In this document: piece after piece, positions 34,800-46,815 of the stretch | Layout: each line of letters opens with the position of its first letter | Position numbering within the stretch: position 1 is the stretch's first letter | Source: Corallium rubrum | Taxonomy: Eukaryota; Cnidaria; Anthozoa; Scleralcyonacea; Coralliidae | Length of the DNA: 64,000 nucleotides | NCBI GenBank assembly: GCA_964035015.1 | Contig: OZ036014.1 | Coordinates: forward strand, 793,701-857,700 | Direction: 5' to 3' | Program-made: the position numbers and the translations under genes | The notes under the pieces: model-generated | Databases searched by the model: none | Told to the model about the DNA's origin: nothing | What the model saw: only the letters and a program-made list of their open reading frames with translations

Positions 34800-34930
34800 A
34801 CCGAGAAGTCCTCATTCCGAGCGAATCGGCGATTTGAATTACAACAATTACAACATGGAAACACGACTGTTGTAAAATATCGCAAGCAATCGCCGACTGA
34901 ATTACAACAATATGGAAACCAGGCTTAAAC
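34800..34930. mobile_element. Small MITE with AATCGGCGATTTGAATTAC ends
   Basis: GAATCGGCGATTTGAATTAC is followed about 90 bases later by CAATCGCCGACTGAATTACA, and the right end reads GGAAACCAGGCTTAA. This is the end style of the MITEs at 47,283 and 48,178. Confidence 0.5.
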
Positions 34931-35692
34931 GAACCCTAACGTTCATTAAAATCTCCCTAAGGCTCTGTCCGTTTGGCCTGCTGAAAAGTTGAACTATATG
35001 TATCAATAATAGACATCGTCTGTCAGTGTATATGTATCACAAGAAAACCAGGACGAAAGCGGTTAGATCATTAGTAATTGTGTTAGGGTTATAACATTTG
35101 CTTAAGGTGAAACATTGAAATAAAAGCTCTAAACACTATGAGAGGTAGGCTCCAATTGTATCTTACAATAATGATAACAATGAATTGTTTTCTAAAGGAG
35201 TCAAACGGACAAAAGTGTGAACAAATGATACAGAAACAATACGCCGATATAAAGCGAACTCTTTTACTTACCAATTCTTCAAAACTTGGTTCTTAGTAAG
35301 TCGCTTTTGATGTAGACATAAGCTGTTGGGGTTATAAACAAAGATACTACCCAGGACTCCAAGTGTTATTCAATTGAGCAGAACTCGATTGTCACTTTAT
35401 TAATAACACATGGTGTTCTTATAAACAGGTTGACGCGCGCGTGCTCCTAACCAGCTGGTTTGGCAGGTTATTTGTGTTCGATTTCATAATTGTTGCTAGT
35501 TCCGTTCAGAACTAAATCAAGGCATAATTTGTGACAGTCTGAATTCATCACTTGCACTTATTTCCTTGGTGGAGAACAAATGCTTATAAATAATATGATT
35601 TTAGTCATGCATTATTTCATTATTTGTCTTGTTGCACATCAGAACTTAGAAGCTGTCCACCGTCACGTCCGATATACAAGATGTATTTTTCT

Positions 35693-36718
35693 CTGGAGGC
35701 GATTACATGGATCTGGCTGGCCCAGTAAGCCGGGATGATTTCAGGCCGAAATTCGCAATTACAGTCAACTCTCGCCTTGCGGACACCCCGCTATTATGGA
35801 CACCCCGCTATTAAGGACAGTTGGTAAATCCCCGGCCGAAACTACTATCAAAGACTCTCGAAGATCACACCCCGCTATAACGGACTCTCGCTATTACGGA
35901 CTTGCGGACACTTCATGTGGTCCCCAACAAACATTTTTATTGTTCTACTCTCGTTACAACGGACACCTTGGACGTATTTTTCTCTCGACACATGAAACTG
36001 AGTGAATGACTTGAATTTATCGAGTGACATTTATGTTACTGATTCATGTTACCGTTGTATTTTTTGGGTTTGGAATAAAGAAAGTATTTGAATACAAATT
36101 TTTGAATTGCATTTTGACTTGTACTGTGTACTTATGTAACAGTAAACGTCAACTAGAAATTGAAATAAACTGGACATTTTAAAACAAAAAAGCAGTAATA
36201 CATTGTAGTGACATTTTACAACCTGAAATCGGGATATTTTCATCGCATCCCGCTATTGCGGACTCTCGTTATTACGGACACCAAATGACGGTCCCCAGGG
36301 TGTCCGCTATAACGAGAGTTGACTGTATCAAGTAAATAAGGGCGAAGTTACGTTAGTTTTACTTCAGTTTTACACTAATTCGTCTATTATTTATTTTGTA
36401 GTCTTAGCTCACGCAGGAAAGCGTCTTCACGAAGACTAATTAATTTATTAAATCTTCGCTATGATCACGAAACACACAAACAACGTTTTGATGTTCTATT
36501 TCAGTTCCTTTCGGCACTATTTATTCACACAGTCAAGCAAACGAACGCGTATCGAAGCGAGTTCAACAGTTTTTCAGTCCGGTTTGCCGGGATGAAAACG
36601 ATTACATGGACATTTTCATCCGGTTAACCGGGCTAGCCCGCTTGCCATGTAATCGAAATGTTAAAACAACATGCGTTTGATATATATAGCGGGCTAGCCC
36701 GGTCCATGTAATCGCCCC
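35693..36718. mobile_element. GGCGATTACATGGA element carrying a nested Tigger-like MITE
   Basis: The left end GGAGGCGATTACATGGA and the right end TCCATGTAATCGCCCCCT are inverted, and both sides carry GGCTAGCCCG-like motifs. The interior is interrupted by the separate element at 35,762-36,325. Confidence 0.65.
35762..36325. mobile_element. pogo/Tigger-type MITE, 564 bp
   Basis: Ends CAGTCAACTCTCG and CGAGAGTTGACTG are flanked by TA on both sides. The repeated internal CTCGCTATTACGGACA-like motif near both ends is typical of Tigger-derived elements. No transposase frame remains. Confidence 0.8.
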
Positions 36719-39390
36719 CTAAGTCAAACCTTATTCAATTTTATTGCCGTTTTGGAAATGGACTTACAGAATTTTGGGTGTTAATGGTTTTTGAGTTATT
36801 TTTCTCAGAAAAATTTCTGACTTCCCAAGCGGGACCCGAATCCACAACCTTAATTCTGATCGCCGTGGTTCCAGGGGCGGATCGAGCAAACAAATTGAGC
36901 GTAGCTTTATAACGTCATAATCTGTATATGACGTCATAGTTTGTGTGTAATGTTATGTCAGAAAAGGCCAGGAATTTGTAAAAATACAGGAAATCATGAG
37001 TGATCTCATCACTGATCATACCAACAACATAGAACATCATCTTTACTGTAAATCTAATTGTTAGGGAAACAATAGCTTAAAATATCGATCTTTGTAGAAA
37101 ATATAACAAATTGTAATGCTGTAGTCTACAATAGTGTATATACTCCATCCCAATGGCAAACGCATTTCAACAGCTATGAAATGCGGTAGCCCGCGAGCGA
37201 TGCGCGAAATTTAAAACCGTGTGGCAAATTATACGCATAATATTCCAAAACATGTAGTGCGTCACCGTGCGCATATAAAATCAAGCACAAATGTTATCGC
37301 AACTACTCACTGGTTTATTAAAATTAACATAAAGGCAAAATGCTCTTAAAGATAAACAAAATACTGAATTGCTGCGCGAAGGTCTTCTGTAAAAATATAT
37401 AGTTATTTAAAATTGTTTGATCATCATACAGATATATGAACGTTTAGTTACCTTACTGGTCGGAGTTCGCCTGACCATATCCTTTGACCATTAGGAAACT
37501 GGTGGTCACTAAATTGACTAACGCCCATGGTCATGTTGCTCATATTCATTTACAACGTTTGCGAGCTTGTCAAGACAAAACTGCTTTAAACGCACTACAT
37601 TTTCTTGACGACACGTTGCAGTGCGTCGTCAGCGTCCGTAGATAATAGCCTTTCTAACTGTAGTAAGAGCTCAGACATCACATAATTTGAGCGAATATTC
37701 CACTGATATTTGTCTCACCGCGGTTCTCACTGTTTTGGTAGTGTCTTCTCGAGACAAATAATATATAAAAGCGCACAAGGCGACTATGACTTCGTGTTTC
37801 TAAGGGCTCAAATTCCCTAAACATCCAAGCATCGCTCATCAACAAACTTGATTGGATATTCTTAATCAGTATAGCTCCCGCCAAATATGCGCTACACTGT
37901 AAAAAATAGATGTGATTGGGCAGACATAAATAGCCACACGCATTGGCAACTTGCCTTGCGGGGGCGTGAATTATATAAACTGATCGGATCAATTCCTATT
38001 AATATTCGATTAATTTACGTGTGACTAATAAACATCATAGAAGACGGAGTTCTTCGAAGTTTAATAACTTGACATTGATTTTGCCTGAGTATTCTACAAC
38101 AACGGATGTCATATTGGGTTGTGTCCTAAGATTCTGATTGCACTATACTATACGTTACAAATCCTTAATTCTTTTTCTGATGTTTTTTCATGATTTTAAA
38201 CAGTATTTTTACACTGCATGTCCAACAGGGTGTTCCGTGTCGCCTTTCATACGCAACATAGCCGGAGGCTAATTACGCTTTTTATTCAAATTCCCTTCTA
38301 ATCTCTCCTTCATCTTCAACATTACACGACTAAAACTCCTTTGTGGTAAGTTCCCATTAACTACACTCAAACTTATAAAAAACGGCGATCTCGAGATTCG
38401 AGACTGAAGGAAGAATGATACGATGATAATTATTTTTTCTTGCGGATTTTTTTACCTTAGTCGTATGACTTATTTGACTAACGCTAAATCCGCCCCTGTG
38501 TATTAGTACAGAAGAATGCGCAATACATCAAATTTCTGTATCTTTTTACAAATTTTGACTGGTGCTTAAGGTTACTGTACTCAAATCAAATTTATTTTTT
38601 TTGATTCGCTGAAAGTGAAGCATTTTATGACGTCTGCCAGATTCTGGAAAGGAAATCATGTTCTTTTTTATTTCTCAACAAGGAAAAAGCGCATTATTTA
38701 CTTTTACTTACAGGCCGGAAGTGACAAGAGGTTTCTTTCATACGGCTTTTTCTCGAAGAAATGTTTTGAGCTAAAGTAAGAACTTTAAAAAGCTATAAGC
38801 GAACACGAATTTATCAGAATCATCTAAAAATTCATATTCGAGTAAATTAATATTCTGGTGACAAAAGGGTGTCTGGGAATTATAAAATTTTCAATATTTA
38901 TCGTTTTACGGCCTTTTACGCCAGCCCATTCAACCTCATGTGAGAGCTGTAATAGTAAAAATTCGATAACTCTAAAAGTATTTGGAAATTTTACAAACCC
39001 AGACACGCTTTTGTTGCTGTGATATTTATCTACAATACTGCCAGTTTTCAGAGCATTATATTAACTAGTTGTTCGTTTATAGCATTTCGAATTGGAATGA
39101 AAACTTTAATAAACAGAAGCGCTATTTTTGTTTGCGTTCATAAAATGACCAACTGTTTTGCTGCAGTCTTGTAGCCAGTAAAATCAGCTTTCGAATAATG
39201 TATAGGTTTTGGTATATGCAATAAATGGACGGAGCGCTATAATGTTTTCCCTAAAACGCAACCCGAAGGTCTACAGTAACTTTAAGCATCGTTCGCTACA
39301 CTCTGGTTCGATGACATTATAACCTATATGCGCAAGTATATGTGATGATATATGTTAATGTCGTAAGGCATAAAGTACCCGGGGTTTCCC
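36719..39390. other. No gene recognised
   Basis: AT-rich sequence with no exon I can support. A tRNA box-B-like GGACCCGAATCCAC near 36,832 may be a SINE remnant. Confidence 0.5.
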
Positions 39391-39990
39391 TATTGACGAT
39401 GGCGTTTAGTAATACAACGGACTGAACAACGGAACAGCGGAGCACCGGAACAGCAAAAAACATTGAACACCCGGCTAAATAATAAGATCTGGCTGTGGCG
39501 ATCGAATATTGAACTGCTGCATGGACAGACATTAAGCTGACACGGACTTTGTTTGTTTTATGCATTAATAACCTTAGTTTGAAACGGTAAAGTCTATAAA
39601 CCTTAACGGAAACATACTATTTTACCGAATTTAAAAGCTTGGCCAGGCCTGTTTATTGCGCACGCTGAGATCAGCTAGGTTATTGTTATGATTTTTCTGA
39701 TTCACAGCAAACATCCACCCCCCTCCCCCCTTCAAAAGGGTTTTCGAAAGTCTCCGTTTTCGATCAGATCACGATCAACTCATTTGATTGTAGTATTGTG
39801 CGCAATATATAAACATGGCCAAGCAAATGCGGTAAAATGATACGTTTCCGTTGTTTTATAGACTTTGCCCCGTTGCATGAAAGTTGAAACAAATAAAGCC
39901 TGGGTCAGCTTAATTTCCGTGTTCAATTTTTTTTGCTGTTCCGGTTTTCCGCTGTTTCCGTGTTTTACTAATAAACGCCATTGACGATTG
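39391..39990. mobile_element. Degenerate element with ~75-bp inverted ends
   Basis: GACGATGGCGTTTAGTAATA and GGAACAGCAAAAAACATTGA at the left face GTTCAATTTTTTTTGCTGTT and TTACTAATAAACGCCATTGA at the right. The interior is unrelated to coding sequence. Confidence 0.7.
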
Positions 39991-40229
39991 ATAAAAGCAA
40001 GTAAAACAAAATGTACGCTATGCGTACATGTATCTGCGCTCTTACAAGATCTTATAAGATTTTAGCGAGATCTTATAAGATAATTAAAGAGAAAGTACAC
40101 GTTCTCTGACAAAAATAATTTTTTATTCTGACTCACAAAAACTGACGTTAAAAATACTTCAATATTTTTCGACGTAGGACAACTACATATTGGGTAGCAA
40201 CCTTTGGACAGGTGCACAAGGTAATAAAA

Positions 40230-40375
40230 CACGTATTGGGTTCACCTTCGCCCGATATGGAAAATATTTAATTCTCAAATTTAATATTAGGCTCGACCTT
40301 TGGTCTCGCCCAATATTGAATTTTCGACGTAAATATTTTGCCATATCGGGCTTAGATGAATCCAATAAGTTATAA
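40230..40375. repeat. Nested hairpin
   Basis: The outer arms ATTGGGTTCACCTTCGCCCG and CATATCGGGCTTAGATGAAT enclose a second hairpin (TTTAATATTAGGCTCGACC and GGTCTCGCCCAATATTGAA). Confidence 0.7.
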
Positions 40376-40419
40376 TATAAAATGAAGGACTGTGGGCTAA
40401 TAATCATCCTTACTACCTG

Positions 40420-40860
40420 AATTACGAAGGACGCAGATCATCGTGGCCGTGTCGAGGCATTTCAAAGGCTCAAAGCAGCCGCCATACGACCGACCTCTCT
40501 CCATCTATCCATCCATTTCTCCTTCCATTCATCCCTTCCTTTTTCCCTCCATCGAGGGACAGGAGAGATCAACTACACCCCTACTTACAGTTTATATATA
40601 TATGATCAACAACATCAATACCAGCTATGGTATATAGGATACAAAGGGATAACTAGAACTACATGACATAAATATTACATATATCTAAAGTTAATTTCTA
40701 TTATCTACGTTAAGTTGTCAAAAATTGTTAAAACATCGAAACAGTATTTCCCTGCCAAAGTCATAACTATGAGTTCCAAGCTCGACAACGGGGTCATGCC
40801 CAAGCGGTCACCCACTCAAATAGCTACTAACCCTGTCTAACCAGGCGTCAGCTAATAAAA
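40420..40860. mobile_element. Composite of dispersed repeats including a second 5S-related copy
   Basis: GACGCAGATCATCGTGGCCG near 40,430 matches 29,292. From 40,550, GGGACAGGAGAGATCAACTA and then GCGGTCACCCACTCAAATAG and CTACTAACCCTGTCTAACCA repeat the layout of the 5S-related element at 3930-4145. A CATCCATTCC low-complexity tract lies between. Confidence 0.5.
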
Positions 40861-41482
40861 GTTAAACTATAAACTACAAACGTTCATGGATCAAATAAAA
40901 GGTGAAATGGAGATGGTATCAACCATCTGCTTACCATGGGTTATGAAATGTCATTCCATGATTTAGACCGGTTTAATAACCAAGAGTTTCTAACGTCAGC
41001 TGATAAAATTATAAAAACTCAAAAAGTTCCCTTGGTAACTTTCACGCACTTGAATACGAAGGTTGTAGACTTGTGTAATGTATGTCATAACCTTGAATGC
41101 CTTTTAACCTTGAATGCTCTCTCTTTATAGAGGTATGGCGGCGCGCCAACGTGTAAGGTTGGGTTACCGATCCTACCAAAGTCCAAAGTTAAACCATGTC
41201 TTCCAATAATTCTGCAGGAAATAATATTTACTCAACTGCACGCAATAGATTATGGACGGTTAAATGTACAAGTCGCCATCTTTTTCGGTATGGTCAATTG
41301 TGCATGCATGGCCGTGTATATGCAAAGTTTATAAAATAGATTTCTCAAGCTCATCAATAATTCATGAGGAAAATTCAAAAGAAATCAATATTTAATCAAT
41401 ATTCAACACTCAATATTCAATAATAACTCAGACATGTGACACATGTGGACTTTGACACTTTGTCCACGCATGGCTCACCATA
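40861..41482. other. No gene recognised
   Basis: No exon or repeat structure that I can define. Confidence 0.4.
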
Positions 41483-42202
41483 GTAGCCCAAACACAGTTT
41501 GTGAGTAATAAATACTCCTTTATTTACATTTCCAATGTTATATTTCGTGCTTTTAGACTGTAAAAATGCATACTATAAACATGTGATTGTCCACAACATA
41601 AATATTATGTATATCACTCATTTGTAGACTATAGAGCTGTATTTCAAAGGCTGTACTTCAAAATCTTCGTCTAGTATTTATATATTTACTTGATGTACCC
41701 CCTGTGGTGTTCAGCTCTTTAAACCGTCGCCTAAGTATTGACTATTGTTATATCAGTATTTTTTTACTCTAAATATACACAAAAGTCTAGTATACTGTTC
41801 AGATAAACTCCCTAGGTAATGTAGCATCTAACAGGCACAATAAACAAATTTACTTACGACATGAGTGGTCTGAAATCGCGCTTGAATACCAACGGTCGCT
41901 GTGTATATTTAGAGTAAAAAAATACTGATATAACAATAGTCAATACTTTGGCGACGGTTTGAAGAGCTGAACACCACAGGGGGTACGTCAAGTAAATATA
42001 TAAATACTAGACGAAGATTTTCAAGTACAGCCTTTGAAGTACAGCTCTATAGTCTACAAATGAGTGATATACATAATATTTATGTTGTGGACAATCACAT
42101 GCATGTTTATAGTATGCATTTTTACAGTCTAAAAGCACGAAATATAACATTGGAAATGTAAATAAAGGAGTATTTATTACTCACAAACTGTGTTTGGGCT
42201 AC
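41483..42202. mobile_element. Long fold-back element, ~300-bp arms
   Basis: The left arm runs from GTAGCCCAAACACAGTTTG (41,483) to about 41,777. The right arm runs from about 41,895 to CAAACTGTGTTTGGGCTAC (42,202). The arms are almost identical over about 300 bp around a ~120-bp spacer that holds no gene. I could not fix a target duplication. Confidence 0.88.
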
Positions 42203-42386
42203 CTATGGGCTCACAATAAGGATTGTGTTTTTGTGAGCATTGTTGACCTACTGCAGGAAAGCTCCAAAAAGCAACTACGGTTTTCAGATTGCCCAACAAA
42301 TACTTTTGCCAGTTGACGGACATCAATTTTGTCCAACCTTTCACGATGTTAGTACATGGCATTAATTTCAATTTTTCGAAGCGAAA

Positions 42387-42415
42387 AGTGTGTGTGTGTG
42401 TGTGTGTGTGTGTGG
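42387..42415. repeat. (GT)n microsatellite
   Basis: A short pure GT run followed by GGGGTAA. Confidence 0.9.
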
Positions 42416-42611
42416 GGTAATAGTTATATAGGCATCCCCCGTAGGATGTCTCCCCCCCCAGGATTGACGCGCCTGTTAATTGTTACATGTATTACTGTAA
42501 AACCACAGACGGTCAGCAAAACCACTTTTTATACTATACCCTTGCTGTATGACAAACGGAACATTGTTCACTCAAAATATTCTGACAAAGATGTACTTTT
42601 TCCTTAATTAA

Positions 42612-42805
42612 TTAATTCATTCCTGACCGAGGGCTTAATAAAATCGTCTGGCGTTAGCCAGAATAAAATACTCTGAAAGACGAATTCGGACAGGAAAGAG
42701 TTAGAGAGATTATAACTCATTCCTGTCCTTCCCCACAGGTGAATAAAATCGTCTGGCATTTGCCAGAATAAAATACTAAAGACCAATTCGGACGGGAAAG
42801 AGTTG
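42612..42805. mobile_element. Two adjacent CCTGTCCGA MITEs
   Basis: Copies at 42,612-42,705 and 42,714-42,805, each about 92 bp. They begin ATTCATTCCTG or AACTCATTCCTG and end AATTCGGACAGGAAAGAGTT or the GACGGG variant. Core TCGTCTGGCGTTAGCCAG. Confidence 0.85.
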
Positions 42806-43000
42806 ATCAAGGGCGAAGCTTTTCCAACACATTGCTTATAGCTTCTATATAACAATATTATATTATAAATATGCTATGAACAACACACTTAAAATTGATT
42901 TACAATCGAATTTAACATTGATTTACAACCCAGATTTAATACCTAAATTTACCTTGGTTATGTATAACTTTTTACAACATACTTACTGACAACAGCTTAC

Positions 43001-43080
43001 CTCAATAAACGAACTTTTGAAAGTCAATTAATAATCGAGAGGCGGTCCCAGTGTCTTCTTGTGATTTTGTTCTCCCTGTA
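43001..43080 (-). promoter_or_regulatory. Possible non-coding first exon with TATA box
   Basis: On the minus strand TATAAA (43,113-43,108) is followed by a ~80-base stretch ending in a good donor, TTGAG/GTAAGC (43,000-42,999). This fits a 5' UTR exon of a minus-strand transcript. The nearest downstream minus-strand gene is the choline transporter, whose first coding exon starts with a splice acceptor. The donor is duplicated near 44,020, but its TATA region is not. Confidence 0.25.
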
Positions 43081-43721
43081 TCTGATGGACAGCAGAGGAC
43101 GCTTGGCTTTTATAAATCTTCAACGGCAATCATCGACAGCTGGTTTCTTTTGAAAAAGTATTACCCTAGTATAATTTAGCGCCCATTGGTTTTTGCTTAT
43201 CGTTTTCATCAGCTTTATTAGTTTGTGGTTGTTTTAATAAAGAGTAGAAATTTCTGTGTATATATTTCGTCATTTTCACCTGTTTTGATAAATTTACGTG
43301 TGTGTTTTGTTTTCAAGCCCACTCGTTCATTATGGTTGAAGTTATTTTTTTATGGGAAATAGCAAAACAAACTTGAGCACATTTTGTGTTGTTTTTTTTC
43401 ATCACGTAAAACTGATTAACAAGAAAAGTATTTTAGCTTTATCGTAAATTTCTATCTTTTATACAACCAATATAGTTCGAATGTAATATCTGTGAATATA
43501 ACAATATTGTCTGATGTTATTCAATTAGGAATTAATTGGGTTTTTGCATCACAGTTAACAAATTCGCCAATTGCGATTAAGATCCAGTTATAACTGTTTC
43601 GCGTTGAGATGTCCACTGTGTGCGGGTGAACAAAATTGCTCTTGCGTTGGCTGGAATCAAACGTGGAAATTAATGGGGCTTTACAAAATTAAACTATCCA
43701 TTCCAGCATATAGGAGTTTCT

Positions 43722-43822
43722 TTAACTTATTTCTGCCCGAGGCGCTTCCCCAGAGGTGAATAAAATCGTCTGGTGTTAGCCAGAATAAAATACTAAAGAC
43801 TGATTCGGACAGAAAAGAGTTG
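43722..43822. mobile_element. CCTGTCCGA MITE copy
   Basis: AACTTATTTCTGCCCGAGGC at the left and GATTCGGACAGAAAAGAGTT at the right, with core TCTGGTGTTAGCCAGAAT. Confidence 0.8.
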
Positions 43823-44078
43823 ATCAAGGGCGAAGCTTTCCAACACATTGCCTATAGCTTCTATATAACAATATCATATTATAAATATGATATGAACAAC
43901 ACACTTAAAATTGATTTACAGTCGAATTTAACATTGACTTACAACCCAAATTTAATACCTAAATTTAACATTGGTTATGTATAACTTTTTACAACATACT
44001 TATATACTGACAACAGCTTACCTTAATAAACGAACTTTTGAAAGTCAATTAATAATCGAGAGGCGGTCCCAGTGTCTT

Positions 44079-44221
44079 CAGAATAAAATACTAAAGACCA
44101 ATTCGGACAAGAAAGAGTTAGAGAGATGGTTCATTCATTCCTGTCCGAGGGCTTCCCCAATAAAATCGTTTGGCGTTAGCCAGAATAAACTACTAAAGAA
44201 CAATTCGAACAGGAAAGAGTC
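44079..44221. mobile_element. Partial and complete CCTGTCCGA MITE copies
   Basis: A 3' half at 44,079-44,120 (CAGAATAAAATACTAAAGAC) and a nearly complete copy at 44,133-44,220. Confidence 0.75.
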
Positions 44222-44285
44222 AAACCAGTTTCGACTGCGAATTTGTACGAATTTAATACGAGAAACAGTTTTGATTTTAAAGTTC

Positions 44286-44410
44286 TGTTTAATAAACGAG
44301 TGAGTTTTATCTTTAGCAGTTTTATTTTTAGGAGTGTTTTATCAGATATAAAGACACGAGGTGAAGTCGAGTGTTTTTATATCTGATAAAACACGAACTG
44401 CGAGTTTATT
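44286..44410. mobile_element. Palindromic MITE (GTGTTTTATCAGATATAAA)
   Basis: GTGTTTTATCAGATATAAAG and TTTTATATCTGATAAAACAC are the inner arms, and GTTTAATAAACGAGTGAG and CTGCGAGTTTATTGAAC are the outer ends. A related partial copy lies at about 44,600-44,660. Confidence 0.75.
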
Positions 44411-44856
44411 GAACGGCTTCAAAAACGAACCACTTGGTAAGTTCATTGGCGTAGCAAGTTTGAAAAATAACCTTGTCTAAGCCGAGAAAATCAAAGCTAA
44501 AGTTTATGTAAATCAGGAGGTATCTTTATCACATATAAAGGCACTGACTAAACTTTAATTTCTTTTGAATTTTCCTCATGAATTATTAATGAGTTTTTGA
44601 AGTACTGTATAATAAACGAGCAGGAGTGTTTTATCAGATATAAAATATCCGATACGGTCATGATTTTCTTTTGTGTTTCCCTCATGAATTATTAATGAGT
44701 TTTTGAAGAATGTATATGCGTGTGACTGAGTGACAGAGACAACATTCGAGTTTTAATTTTTTAAACGTGCACTGACAGGAGACGACTTCTGTGAGAAGTT
44801 ATTTGTAACCCTTGGTGTTGGTTGGAAAGACATGCAGCTAGTTACATTCAGAAAGT

Positions 44857-44915
44857 AGTATATCTATGGCTTATATACAGGGACGTCGTCCCTGTATATA
44901 AGCCATAGATATACT
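44857..44915. repeat. Perfect palindrome, 29-bp arms, 1-base spacer
   Basis: AGTATATCTATGGCTTATAT... up to GGGACG at 44,885, then one T, then the exact reverse complement to 44,915. The arm words TATCTATGGCTTATA resemble the 75-bp array unit to the right (GTATATGTATGGCTTATA). Confidence 0.92.
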
Positions 44916-45033
44916 CACGTAGCCATATAAAACAACAGACATGTATAACTACAAAACTAATGCAATATGAATTGTGTCAGGAAATAAACTGTAAACAGTG
45001 TATTCAATCTATTGAGTGTATGCATTTTGAGTA

Positions 45034-45163
45034 TCTATGGCCTAAGTCAAATGTCGCTCTTCTCATGCGCCGAACCTAATGATAATTAGCTAAATCCCTT
45101 GTTTATGCTGATTTGCATTAGGTTAAGCGCATGAGAAGAGCGACGTTTGACTTAGGCCTATGT
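45034..45163. mobile_element. MITE with GGCCTAAGTCAAATGTCGC ends
   Basis: GGCCTAAGTCAAATGTCGCT and TCTTCTCATGCGC at the left face GCGCATGAGAAGAGCGACGT and TTGACTTAGGCC at the right. The centre is about 50 bp. Confidence 0.8.
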
Positions 45164-45169
45164 GACGTT

Positions 45170-45345
45170 TGCGTGTTTTGAGTATTTTATATGACGTTTT
45201 TTAACCTTTAGAGTCTGTAAAATCTTCCTCCAAAAGCCAGGAAATGGCATTTCAGCGACTCTCGATTTCAAAATTTCCCGGAGGAGCATGCCCCCGGACC
45301 CCCCTAAAAATTTATTCTGATTTCGGCTCCCCCCTTTCAAAATCC
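45170..45345. mobile_element. hAT-related fragment
   Basis: CCAGGAAATGGCATTTCAGC and GAGCATGCCCCCGGACCCCC match the 3' region of the elements at 20,582-21,799 and 56,775-57,293. Terminal repeats are not visible, so it is truncated. Confidence 0.6.
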
Positions 45346-45638
45346 TGGTTGCAGAGTCAGAGCTATGTTTACGAAGTAGTCATATATGTATGGTTTATAC
45401 GGGACAAACTTGGTTGCAGAGGCAGATTATCTTACGTTTACGAAATGTATTTAGCTATGTACAGCTAATTGTGGACACTATTTATAAGTTTTAAACTAAA
45501 ATAGGATTTATACCACTAGATCAAAATTTACAATAATTTACCTATTAAAACTATTAAGAATATTTCTTAAAATACACCTATATACAATATGATAAATAAA
45601 AAATAAATAGATCAATATAAATAAAATAACAATAAAAA

Positions 45639-46048
45639 TTAAGTTGAACATAAAATACAATTTCTGCAGTTATTATCGAGTATGCTTTCTAAGTCCTGTT
45701 TTTTGATATTCCTTTTAAAAGATTCTAAGCTAGGTTTATCTTTATCTTCTTTGGTTAATTTAGACCATATATAAGGGCCATAATATCTTAAAGAATATTT
45801 ACCGTATTTTACTGTACTGTATCGCGGTATGTTAAAATCTGCATTTCGCAGTTTGTAGTGATTAATATTTTTTATGAAGATTTCATTTAAATGGACAGGA
45901 CTTAAATTGTTCTTAATTTTGTACATTAATATTGCTGTATCTTGAAGTCTTCTATTAATCAAACTTGGGAGATTGGTACGATTGAGTAGCTGCTGGTACG
46001 TAATAGTTGAGTCAGTTCTATTATATACTGCTCTGAGGGCTCGCTCTT
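45639..46048 (-). pseudogene. Non-LTR retrotransposon RT C-terminal remnant
   Basis: Open on the minus strand for about 136 codons. It starts E-R-A-L-R-A-V-Y, continues through L-P-S-L-I-N-R-R-L-Q-D-T-A-I-L-M-Y-K and Y-G-P-Y-I-W-S-K-L, and ends after S-L-E-S-F-K-R-N-I. These are the conserved tail motifs of reverse transcriptases of CR1/L2-like non-LTR elements. The RT catalytic region (with its YxDD box) is absent. It is a 5'-truncated copy inserted into the 75-bp array. Confidence 0.7.
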
Positions 46049-46140
46049 TATATGCTATGTGGTTGCTATAAAGGCAAAGCTAGTTATGTTTACGGGTAGT
46101 GTATGTGTGGCCTATATAGGACAAAATTGGTTGCAGAGGC

Positions 46141-46815
46141 CAGGGGCGCTGGAGCCACGGGGGCAGCTGCCCTGCCCTCACAGCGCGGGGGCAGCACGGG
46201 GGCAACCAATTGCCCTTTCTCGTAAGAAGAATGTTTTCTACAGGAATTGCCATTTGTATTATATATTGTATTAAATGACTTTTGTATTAATACCTCAAAT
46301 GACTCACAAGCTAACTTATTACTGCAGACCATGCAGCAAACTAATTTTGCCTTGGGTTAGCTGTGTCCAACCTCGTTCTCAGTTTTTTTTGAAATTTGGA
46401 GGGTGGGAAAAAGCCCTGGAATCGGCCAGTCACAGCACCCAAAAATACTGGGTGTAATAAATTAGCAATTTAGTTTAGTATGCAAAATCACTCTGAGTAA
46501 TGGCAGCCCCGTGGGAGAAGTTCATTGTAATGGCGGTCCTATTTGTCCCGTTGGCGGTCCCGTTGAAGCTATTTGGTCATTTGCCATGTTTTTTTAAATG
46601 TAAATAGGCATGTGGCATCAATATGAACAATTCAGTCGTTGAATTTTCTTTCTCAATACATTGTCATTCATTATATTATACCGTTATGCTTTTTTGTTAT
46701 TTTATGCTATAGAGAAAGATTGGCAAACATTTATCACGTGCAAAAATTAATGCTGAGAAAAAGTGCCCTTTTTATATGGCTGCCCCGCCGCCTTAAGTAG
46801 CTTCCGGCGCCCCTG
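46141..46815. mobile_element. hAT-like element, 675 bp
   Basis: Ends CAGGGGCGCTGGA and, on the other strand, CAGGGGCGCCGGA. Flanks GCAGAGGC and GCAGGAGG look like an 8-bp duplication altered by a one-base change. It is inserted in a 75-bp array unit. There is no transposase frame, and the left part has GGGGGCAGC runs. Confidence 0.7.

Larger units (their letters stand above)
42801..44080. repeat. Direct duplication of ~260 bp flanking 0.66 kb
   Basis: 42,801-43,059 and 43,818-44,077 are nearly identical (GTTGATCAAGGGCGAAGCTT through CGAGAGGCGGTCCCAGTGTC). Each copy is preceded by a CCTGTCCGA MITE, so recombination between MITE copies may have made the duplication. Confidence 0.85.
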
